Positions 23,946-30,761 of a DNA stretch of 64,000 nucleotides are shown here, piece after piece. The first letter of the stretch is position 1. Each line of letters begins with the position of its first letter. The DNA is from PALSA-693 sp963834725 (lineage in GTDB: Bacteria > Actinomycetota > Acidimicrobiia > Acidimicrobiales > Palsa-688). A program made the position numbers and the translations under genes. The notes beneath the pieces are model-generated. The model did no database searches. It was not told the origin of the DNA and was given only the letters and a program-made list of their open reading frames with translations. Location: the NCBI GenBank assembly GCA_963834725.1, contig CAWICN010000001.1, positions 558,001-622,000 on the forward strand. The letters run 5' to 3'.

Positions 23946-26138
23946 TTATGGGATTCCCATGAAATGCCAACCGCTCCAGGCCCCGCCCGGTACCTCGTAG
24001 TCGAGGAACACCTGGCCGCCGGAGCCGACTGCGAAGAGCTCCTGGACCGAGCCGTTGCTGCCGGGCGCAAACGTGACCGGGCCGAATAGCCCCTGACCGC
24101 CCTTGGGCACCCAGCCGCTCCAGGCCCCGCCTGGCACCTCGTAGTCGAGGAACACCTGGCCGCCGGGGCCGACTGCGAAGAGCTCCTGGACCGAGCCGTT
24201 GCTGCCGGGCGCAAACGTGACCGGCGCCTGCAGGCCCTGACCGCCCTTGGGCGCCCAGCCGCTCCAGGCCCCGCCTGGCACCTCGTAGTCGAGGAACACC
24301 TGGCCGCCGGGGCCGACTGCGAAGAGCTCCTGGACCGAGCCGTTGCTGCCGGGCGCATACGTGACCGGCCCGAGCAGGCCCTGGCCGCCCAGGGGGTGCC
24401 AGCCGCTCCAGGCCCCGCCTGGGGCCTCGTAGTCGAGGAACACCTGGCCGCCGGAGCCGACTGCGAAGAGCTCCTGGACCGAGCCGTTGCTGCCGGGCGC
24501 AAACGTGACCGGGCCGAATAGCCCCTGACCGCCCTTGGGCACCCAGCCGCTCCAGGCCCCGCCTGGCACCTCGTAGTCGAGGAACACCTGGCCGCCGGGG
24601 CCGACTGCGAAGAGCTCCTGGACCGAGCCGTTGCTGCCGGGCGCAAACGTGACCGGCGCCTGCAGGCCCTGACCGCCCTTGGGCGCCCAGCCGCTCCAGG
24701 CCCCGCCTGGCACCTCGTAGTCGAGGAACACCTGGCCGCCGGGGCCGACTGCGAAGAGCTCCTGGAGCGAGCCGTTGCTGCCGGGCGCAAACGTGACCGG
24801 CCCGAGCAGGCCCTGGCCGCCCAGGGGCACCCAGCCGCTCCACCGCCCGCCTGGGGCCTCGTAGTCGAGGAACGCCCGGCCGCCGGGGCCGACTGCGAAG
24901 AGCTCCTGGAGCGAGCCGTTGCTGCCGGGCGCAAACGTCACCGCCGAGCAGACAGTGATGCCCTTGGCCGCCAGGATGCGACTGACCGACCCGTCGAGCT
25001 GGCCCAACTGCAGTCCGCCGCTGCTGACGGCCTGCGTGAGCGCGCTCACCGTGGCCGACCACTGGTCGGCGTCGATCATCGCCATATCGGACCCGGACTC
25101 GACCGCCCGGACGGCTGCAGCGGGCTGGGAGTAGCCGGCCGCGGAGACGGCGACGGCATCGAGGTCGTCGGTCATCGCCACTCCGGCGAACCCGAGGTTG
25201 GAATGTAGAAACTGATAGGCCGCGGGAGAGAGGCTGGCGGGGACATTGCCGGTCAAACCGGGGACCATGGGATGGCCGACCATCACGACGGGGAGGCTGG
25301 CGGCGGCGGCGGATTCGAAGGGGATCAGGTCGTCGGTCTCGAGCTGCGACAGGGGCGGATCAGTGGCGGGGGCGGAATCGGTGTCAGCGGTCGCGTGGCC
25401 GAGGCCGGGAAAGTGCTTGACGACGGGCACGATCCCTCCGGCTCGCAGCCCGGCGGCGTAGGCCAGCCCGTAGGCGGCGGCAGTTTGGCCATTCTCGCTG
25501 AACGACCGGTAATTCTCCCCGGCAATGGTGTTGTTGGGGCTGGCCGTGTCGAGCACGGGAGCCAGGTCCATCGTCATACCGAGCGACCTCATCGCCAACG
25601 CGTGGGTCGTCATAACCTGCTGCACCTGAGCGGGGGACCACTCCGCCGCCATCTGACGGGGGGACGGAAGGGTGCCGATGACATTTGACAGGCGAGCTAT
25701 CGGGCCGCCCTCCTCGTCGGTGGACATCCAGGGGACGACCTCACCGTGCGACGTCGCGGCCGCGTCCAGGCCGGCGATCCCGGACTGGATGGCGGAACCC
25801 GATCCCGCGGCAGGTTGACCGAACAGCACGAACCCGCCGACGCCACTGGCCGCCATTGAGGTCGACGCGCCGAGGTCTGAGAACTGTCCGCTAACCATCA
25901 ACAGTTGCTCGACCCGTTGCGCCACCGGCCAGGTGCTCGGCGGTGCGGTGCAGGCGGGAGCGGCGGCTACTTCCGGCGCGGCACTGGCCGGCGCCGCGGT
26001 GGCCATGCCCAGGCCTATCGGGCCCACTCCCGCGGCGCTCAGGGAGGCGATCAGAAGGCACGAGGCCGCCCCGCCCCGTAAGAGCAGCCGTAGCGGGCTG
26101 CTCAACTCGATCCGGGTCGGTCGCCGCTGCGGTTTCAC
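23946..26138 (-). CDS. Secreted GH3 beta-N-acetylhexosaminidase-like protein with seven-blade C-terminal propeller
   Basis: A 730-residue exported protein: signal peptide about 1-50 ending ATAAPASA. A NagZ-type GH3 domain (about 60-395) follows, with KHFPGLGHATADTDS and the catalytic-Asp region GVAMTDDLDAVAV. The active-site His/Asp loop looks intact, so it should remove beta-linked N-acetylglucosamine or related sugars. The C-terminus is seven near-identical 48-residue repeats (LFAVGPGGQVFLDYE, GGAWSGW), like PLL/tectonin-type lectin propellers. Seven copies make a closed propeller, likely a glycan-binding module. The start is GTG 26138. Repeats 2-4 and 5-7 are almost the same, showing recent 432-bp duplication. 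Confidence 0.85.
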   Translation of the reverse strand: MKPQRRPTRIELSSPLRLLLRGGAASCLLIASLSAAGVGPIGLGMATAAPASAAPEVAAAPACTAPPSTWPVAQRVEQLLMVSGQFSDLGASTSMAASGVGGFVLFGQPAAGSGSAIQSGIAGLDAAATSHGEVVPWMSTDEEGGPIARLSNVIGTLPSPRQMAAEWSPAQVQQVMTTHALAMRSLGMTMDLAPVLDTASPNNTIAGENYRSFSENGQTAAAYGLAYAAGLRAGGIVPVVKHFPGLGHATADTDSAPATDPPLSQLETDDLIPFESAAAASLPVVMVGHPMVPGLTGNVPASLSPAAYQFLHSNLGFAGVAMTDDLDAVAVSAAGYSQPAAAVRAVESGSDMAMIDADQWSATVSALTQAVSSGGLQLGQLDGSVSRILAAKGITVCSAVTFAPGSNGSLQELFAVGPGGRAFLDYEAPGGRWSGWVPLGGQGLLGPVTFAPGSNGSLQELFAVGPGGQVFLDYEVPGGAWSGWAPKGGQGLQAPVTFAPGSNGSVQELFAVGPGGQVFLDYEVPGGAWSGWVPKGGQGLFGPVTFAPGSNGSVQELFAVGSGGQVFLDYEAPGGAWSGWHPLGGQGLLGPVTYAPGSNGSVQELFAVGPGGQVFLDYEVPGGAWSGWAPKGGQGLQAPVTFAPGSNGSVQELFAVGPGGQVFLDYEVPGGAWSGWVPKGGQGLFGPVTFAPGSNGSVQELFAVGSGGQVFLDYEVPGGAWSGWHFMGIP
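23949..24945. repeat. Seven tandem 144-bp repeats (propeller blades)
   Basis: Each unit encodes one blade and starts at the PVTFAPGSNGS segment. The last unit ends WSGWHFMGIP. Units alternate three linker types (APKGGQGLQA, VPKGGQGLFG, HPLGGQGLLG), giving a higher-order 432-bp period: the CCGGCGCC of one linker occurs at 24221 and again at 24653. Confidence 0.9.
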
Positions 26139-26282
26139 TTGAGTCGGCCCCCTCTCATTGTCCTCATTGTCCCAGAAATCTGTTGGCCCCCGCGGCGCGC
26201 CCGCCGATCACCGTCGGCAGGGTTCCCGGACGCGAATATCTCGTGCCGAACAGATGGGGCGGCCACCCGCCACAATGTGATC

Positions 26283-26357
26283 ATGAGCATGCCGCCCGCC
26301 AACGGCGCCCCAGCCCACGAAAGGGTGCTGGACCACGAAAGGGTGACGGGCTCCTGA
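26283..26357 (+). CDS. 24-codon leader frame before the response regulator
   Basis: ATG 26283 opens MSMPPANGAPAHERVLDHER and stops at TGA 26355-26357. The stop overlaps the CTG proposed as the response-regulator start (CTGA, 26354-26357). It has no clear ribosome site. It is reported because the same overlap geometry occurs before NDH-2 and DUF6325. Confidence 0.3.
   Translation: MSMPPANGAPAHERVLDHERVTGS
26315..26345. repeat. 13-bp direct repeat just before the response regulator
   Basis: CCACGAAAGGGTG occurs twice with an 18-bp period (26315-26327 and 26333-26345). Each copy contains a GAAAGGG ribosome-site-like core. The second lies 8 bp before the proposed CTG start. Confidence 0.6.
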
Positions 26358-27040
26358 CTGCCGTCCTCATCGTTGAAGACGATCCAAACATCGTCGACCT
26401 GATCCGGTCAAACCTGGTGGTTCGGGGCTACGACGCGGTCGTCAGCCATGAGGGCGAACGAGTGCTGCAACTGATCGAGACAGAGTCACCCGATATCGTT
26501 CTGCTCGATCTGATGCTCCCCGACGTCGACGGGCTGGAGCTGTGCCGGGCCATCCGGGAGCGGTCCGCGGTTGGCGTGATCGTCGTGTCCGCACGGGGTG
26601 GGGAACGGGACAAGGTCTCGGCCCTGAACGTGGGGGCTGACGACTATATGACCAAACCCTTCAGCATTGAGGAGCTCCTGGCTCGCATCACCGCCACCCT
26701 GCGCCGCACCCGGGTGAGCGAAAACATCGAGGCTCCCGTGCCGGTGGTGGCCATCCGGGACATCCAGATCGACCTGGCCGCCCGGGAGGTGACCCGGTCC
26801 GGGGAGCGCGTCCACCTGACTCCGACCGAGTTCGCTCTGTTGCGGGAGCTGGTCGCCAACCGGGGGAAGTCGTTGACCCACGGCCATCTGCTCCGCCGGG
26901 TCTGGGGTCGGGGCTACGAGACGGAGACCGAGTACCTCCGGGTCTACGTACGCCGGCTGAGATCGAAGCTCGAGTCGGAGGGCGACCGGCCGCTGATCAT
27001 AACCCAGCCGAGGGTTGGCTACCGCCTGGCTGCCGAGTAG
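26354..27040 (+). CDS. OmpR/PhoB-family response regulator
   Basis: A 228-residue two-component regulator. The receiver domain begins TAVLIVEDDPNIVDLI with acidic pair DD, phospho-acceptor Asp about 52 in LLDLMLPDVDG and the conserved Lys in MTKPF (about 101). The C-terminal winged helix is PTEFALLRELVANRGKSLTH...YLRVYVRRLRSKLE. No ATG, GTG or TTG lies at the expected N-terminus in this frame. CTG 26354 is the best guess, supported by its CTGA overlap with a leader frame; the nearest GTG (about 26243) would add some 36 unlikely residues. No separate kinase gene is adjacent. The partner is probably the ABC-kinase fusion at 30762, with the sugar transporter genes in between. Confidence 0.88.
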   Translation: MTAVLIVEDDPNIVDLIRSNLVVRGYDAVVSHEGERVLQLIETESPDIVLLDLMLPDVDGLELCRAIRERSAVGVIVVSARGGERDKVSALNVGADDYMTKPFSIEELLARITATLRRTRVSENIEAPVPVVAIRDIQIDLAAREVTRSGERVHLTPTEFALLRELVANRGKSLTHGHLLRRVWGRGYETETEYLRVYVRRLRSKLESEGDRPLIITQPRVGYRLAAE

Positions 27041-27057
27041 CCGGCCGTTTATAGATC

Positions 27058-27096
27058 TTTAATGTCGGGACAACAAATGTTAACGGCACATTAACG
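27058..27096 (+). promoter_or_regulatory. OmpR-type direct repeats upstream of the sugar transporter
   Basis: TTAACG occurs at 27080-27085 and 27091-27096, an 11-bp period. A degenerate TTTAAT (27058-27063) lies two periods earlier. One helical turn between direct half-sites is the usual layout for OmpR/PhoB-family regulators. The site sits in the 130-bp gap between the regulator gene and the binding-protein gene, and TAGGGT near 27108 could be a -10. Confidence 0.5.
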
Positions 27097-27170
27097 TCCG
27101 GATCCCTAGGGTCCCGGACTACAAGTCAGTCGGCCCCCATTTGGAGGCCCAGACGCGAGGAAGGTCATCC

Positions 27171-28460
27171 GTGCACAAAACCCGAGCGCTCGCGGTGCTT
27201 GCCATCGGGGTTAGCCTGACCGCCGCCGCCTGCGGCAGTAGCCACAAGTCGAGCGCGCCTCCAGCAACGACCGCGACCACGGCGCCGGGGACATCCGCCC
27301 CCAGCACCTCCGCCTCGCCCAGCACCACCGCCCCGAGCGCGGCGTTGAGTGTCTCGTCGTTCAACATCAGCTTCTCGGCCATGTCGCAGCTGACGGGTGC
27401 CACCAAGGCAGGCAAGGGCCTGGTCGGCGTGATCCTGCCGGACACTACGTCCTCGACCCGGTATGTCGACTTTGACGCTCCCTACCTGAAGCAGGCCTTC
27501 GAGGCGGCCGGTTACACCTCATCGCAGTTCAAGATCGACAACGCCCAGGGCGTCGATGCGACGCAGCTCGCAGACGCCCAGGCCGACATCTCGCTCGGTG
27601 CCACCGTGCTCGTCTTTGACCCCCTGGACAGCACCGTCGGCGGCCAGATTGAGCAACTGGCGGCCAGCCACGGGGTAAAGGTCATCAGTTACGACCGGGC
27701 GACCTTCCAGGGCACCAACACCTATTACGTCAGCTTCAACAACGTCGACGTCGGCAAGCTGATCGGCCAGGGGTTCACATCGTGTGTCTCGTCCTGGGGT
27801 ATCACCAAGCCGCAGGTCTTCGTGCTCGACGGCGGTGAGGACACCGACCCGAACGCGGTGTCGTTTGCCCAGGGCTACAACTCGGTCATCTGGGGGAAGA
27901 CGTCCACCCCGCTGCCCGCCGGCACCTCCAACCCCCAAGGCTACACCCTCGTCGGTGATCAGATCACGCCGAGCTGGACGAACTCCCTTGGGCAGCAGAT
28001 CTTCCAGCAGCAGTACACCGCCCACAAGAACATCAATGCCACGGTCGAGGCCAATGACGGCCTTGCCAACGCGGTGATCACCGTCCTCAAGAACGGCGGT
28101 GTGGGGCCGAAGAAGATCCCCACGACGGGTCAGGATGCCACGCTCCAGGGTATGGAGTGGATCCTGCAGGGCTATCAGTGCGGCTCCGTGTACAAGCCGA
28201 TCTACGAGGAGGCTCAGGCCGCAGTTGCGTTGGCCACCTACCTCAGGGCCGGCCAGGCCCCGCCATCGGGCCTGGTCAACTCGACCACCTCGCCCCCTCC
28301 TGGCAAGCCCGGATCGACCCAGCCGGCTTCGCTGCTGACGCCCGAGTGGGTGACGGCCGCAAACATGGAGTCGACGGTCATCAAGGACAAGTTCATCTCC
28401 GTGACGGCTCTGTGCTCGGCCGTGGGCCACAGTGTCTGTGCGGCTGCGGGCATCAGCTGA
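27171..28460 (+). CDS. Sugar ABC transporter substrate-binding lipoprotein (xylose-type)
   Basis: A 429-residue periplasmic-binding-protein-1 family lipoprotein. GTG 27171 follows GAGGAAGG. The signal peptide ends with lipobox LTAAAC (Cys about 21). A Thr/Ser/Pro-rich spacer of about 40 residues tethers the domain. GLVGVILPDTTSSTRYVDFD, VDATQLADAQADISLGATVL, GVKVISYDR and the late PTTGQDATLQGMEWIL match XylF/ribose-type binding proteins for pentoses or similar sugars. The ligand cannot be read from sequence. It is the first gene of a binding protein-ATPase-permease-kinase cluster. Confidence 0.9.
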   Translation: MHKTRALAVLAIGVSLTAAACGSSHKSSAPPATTATTAPGTSAPSTSASPSTTAPSAALSVSSFNISFSAMSQLTGATKAGKGLVGVILPDTTSSTRYVDFDAPYLKQAFEAAGYTSSQFKIDNAQGVDATQLADAQADISLGATVLVFDPLDSTVGGQIEQLAASHGVKVISYDRATFQGTNTYYVSFNNVDVGKLIGQGFTSCVSSWGITKPQVFVLDGGEDTDPNAVSFAQGYNSVIWGKTSTPLPAGTSNPQGYTLVGDQITPSWTNSLGQQIFQQQYTAHKNINATVEANDGLANAVITVLKNGGVGPKKIPTTGQDATLQGMEWILQGYQCGSVYKPIYEEAQAAVALATYLRAGQAPPSGLVNSTTSPPPGKPGSTQPASLLTPEWVTAANMESTVIKDKFISVTALCSAVGHSVCAAAGIS

Positions 28461-28530
28461 GCGAACCACAGCCGGAGCGGCGCGTGACGGGCGTCGGCTA
28501 GAACTACACCCACGACGAAGGAGTGGACGC

Positions 28531-29322
28531 ATGGCCGACGCCAGCGGGATCAGGCCGCTGCTGGAGATCCGAGGTCTCTCCAAGAGCTTCGGTCCGGTCC
28601 AGGCCCTCACCGACGTGGACCTCGACCTGCCGGCGGGCGCCGTCACCGCCCTCGTCGGGGACAACGGCGCCGGGAAGTCGGTGACCATCAAGTGCATCTC
28701 CGGGATCTACCAGCCGGACCGGGTCGAGATGCTCTGGAACGGCCAACCGGTCCGTGTCCGCAACGCCCACGACGCCGCCGCCCTCGGCATCGAGACCGTC
28801 TACCAGGACCTGGCCCTGGCCGACAATCTCGACATCGTGCAGAACATGTTCCTCGGGCGCGAGCGGCTCCGGCATCGGCTGCTGGACGAGAACGACATGG
28901 AGAAAGCCGCGGGGGACACGCTCTCGAGCCTCCACGTTACGACCGTCCGGTCCATCCGCCAGCCCGTCGGGTCCTTGTCCGGCGGCCAGCGCCAATCGGT
29001 CGCGGTGGCCAAGGCGGTCATGTGGAACTCGAAGCTCGTGATCATGGACGAGCCGACCGCCTCCTTGGGCGTGAGCCAGACCGCCCAGGTCCTCGACCTC
29101 ATCCGTCGGCTGCGTGACCGGGGTCTGGCCGTGATGGTCGTCTCGCACAACCTCAACGACGTGTTCTCGGTCGCGGACCGCATCGCGGTGCTGTACCTGG
29201 GCCGCACGGTGGTCGAAGACCAGGCTTCGGCATTCGATCGCCAGAGTGTGGTGGAGTTCATGACCACCGGGGGGTTGGGAGTAACCACCACCAGGTCGCC
29301 CGAAAACGGCGGCACCGGCTGA
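28531..29322 (+). CDS. Sugar ABC transporter ATP-binding protein
   Basis: A 263-residue single-domain ATPase. ATG 28531 follows GAAGGAG. It has Walker A GDNGAGKS (the next residue is Val rather than Thr), Q-loop TVYQDLALADNLD, signature SLSGGQRQSVAV, Walker B LVIMDEPTASLG and H-loop MVVSHNLNDV. It energises sugar import with the permease, whose ATG begins 2 bp after the stop. Ribose/xylose ATPases are usually double-domain; this half-size form would act as a dimer. It could also pair with the ABC domain of the downstream kinase fusion. Confidence 0.9.
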   Translation: MADASGIRPLLEIRGLSKSFGPVQALTDVDLDLPAGAVTALVGDNGAGKSVTIKCISGIYQPDRVEMLWNGQPVRVRNAHDAAALGIETVYQDLALADNLDIVQNMFLGRERLRHRLLDENDMEKAAGDTLSSLHVTTVRSIRQPVGSLSGGQRQSVAVAKAVMWNSKLVIMDEPTASLGVSQTAQVLDLIRRLRDRGLAVMVVSHNLNDVFSVADRIAVLYLGRTVVEDQASAFDRQSVVEFMTTGGLGVTTTRSPENGGTG

Positions 29323-29323
29323 C

Positions 29324-30670
29324 ATGTCCAGAGCCGATATCGATCCCCCCGGGGGACCTGCCCTCAAGGACCACGCCGCCCTGGCCGAGGGCGCCACCCC
29401 GCTGGTTCCTCCGGAGATCACAGCCCAGTCGCTGGGCGATTACGTCCGCGCCCAGATCCTCCGGCTTAAAGGCGGCGAGAGCGGGGTCCTTCCCGTCATC
29501 CTCGCCCTCATCGTCGTCACGGTCATTTTCCAGTCGGTCAGCCCGAACCACGTCTTCCTCAGCGCCGGAAACATCATCAACCTCCTGCAGCAAAGCGCCG
29601 TGTTCGCCGTGCTCGGAATGGCGGAGATCTTCGTGCTGCTCCTCGGGGAGATCGACCTTTCGATCGGCTACGTCGGCCCCGCCGTCGGCGGCGCCATCAC
29701 CATCCAGCTGGTGCAGCCGGTAACCACCAACTGGCCGTGGTGGGCGGCCATCGCCATCTCCCTGGTCGGCTGCGCGCTGGTCGGAGCCGCGTGGGGTACC
29801 CTCGTCACCCGGCTGCGGCTGCCGTCGTTCATCGTCACGCTCGCCGGTCTGCTCATCTTCAACGGGGTTCTGCTCATAATCCTGGGTTATGGGCCGTTCT
29901 CGGGCTATCCGAGCCTCAACGGCCGGGGCGGAAACCTCCGAGGGGTGTACGACCTTATGTGGGGTCACATGACCCCCCTGGCCAGCTGGATCGTGATGAT
30001 CCTCCTCGTGGCGTCGTTCAGCGCCATGGTCTTCGTCAAGGACACCCGCCGGCGCCAGAGCGGCCTGGTGGCCCCGCCTCTCAGCCTGACGCTCATCAAG
30101 ATTGCATTCACCGCTGCCGTCGGAATCGTTGTGGTCGTCATCTGCAACCTGAACCGGGCCCACGTCGGCAAGCTCGAAGGGGTGCCGTGGTTCGTGCTCA
30201 TAGTGCTCGGGGTCCTGGCGGCGTGGACCTTCCTCCTCCAGCGCACCCGGTTGGGGCGTTACATCTATGCCATCGGCGGCAACAAGGAGGCGGCCCGCCG
30301 GGCCGGCATCGATGTGGCCATGATCGTCACCCTGGCGTTCGTGCTGTGCTCGCTGACGGCGGGCATCGCGGGGATCCTCTACGGTTCCCAGCTCGGGGGC
30401 ATGTCCAACAACGTGCCCGGCGGGCAGCTGGTCCTCTACGCGGTGGCCGCCGCGGTGATCGGCGGCACGTCCCTCTTCGGTGGCCGGGGCAAAATGTCGC
30501 ATGGGATCCTCGGCGGCCTGACGATCGGCGCCATTTACAACGGACTCGGCCTCGAGGGTCTGCAGGTCCAATGGCAGTTCATCGTCACCGGGGCCGTCCT
30601 GCTCTTCGCGGTGACCGTGGATTCGCTCACCCGCCGGGGCTGGGGCTCGGGTGGTGGCATCAGGGGGTAG
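29324..30670 (+). CDS. Sugar ABC transporter permease (XylH/RbsC type)
   Basis: A 448-residue permease of the BPD_transp_2 family with ten or more helices. FVLLLGEIDLSIGYVGPAVG is the family hallmark, and GGNKEAARRAGIDV, GGTSLFGGRGKMSHGILGG and GAIYNGLGLEGL follow. The N-terminal 50 residues are hydrophilic. It follows the ATPase by 1 bp, so the two are translationally coupled. It should form the membrane channel for the sugar captured by the 27171 product. Confidence 0.92.
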   Translation: MSRADIDPPGGPALKDHAALAEGATPLVPPEITAQSLGDYVRAQILRLKGGESGVLPVILALIVVTVIFQSVSPNHVFLSAGNIINLLQQSAVFAVLGMAEIFVLLLGEIDLSIGYVGPAVGGAITIQLVQPVTTNWPWWAAIAISLVGCALVGAAWGTLVTRLRLPSFIVTLAGLLIFNGVLLIILGYGPFSGYPSLNGRGGNLRGVYDLMWGHMTPLASWIVMILLVASFSAMVFVKDTRRRQSGLVAPPLSLTLIKIAFTAAVGIVVVVICNLNRAHVGKLEGVPWFVLIVLGVLAAWTFLLQRTRLGRYIYAIGGNKEAARRAGIDVAMIVTLAFVLCSLTAGIAGILYGSQLGGMSNNVPGGQLVLYAVAAAVIGGTSLFGGRGKMSHGILGGLTIGAIYNGLGLEGLQVQWQFIVTGAVLLFAVTVDSLTRRGWGSGGGIRG

Positions 30671-30761
30671 TGAGATTGAGATGGGAGCGCCGGCTCATTG
30701 CCAACGCAGTCCACGCCGACGCCTCGGACCCGGATCCCAGCGCGATCAAACATCGGCCACA

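Noticed and set aside
23949..24945. CRISPR array
   Set aside because: Repeats are 144 bp, coding and contiguous, without spacers. No cas genes are present in the window.
23863..25062. Two long repetitive frames in other phases of the propeller region
   Set aside because: They are shadow translations of the 144-bp repeats. Only the frame with signal peptide and GH3 domain is real.
25943..26353. N-terminal extension of the response regulator
   Set aside because: It is antisense to the GH3 signal peptide and lacks receiver-domain features.
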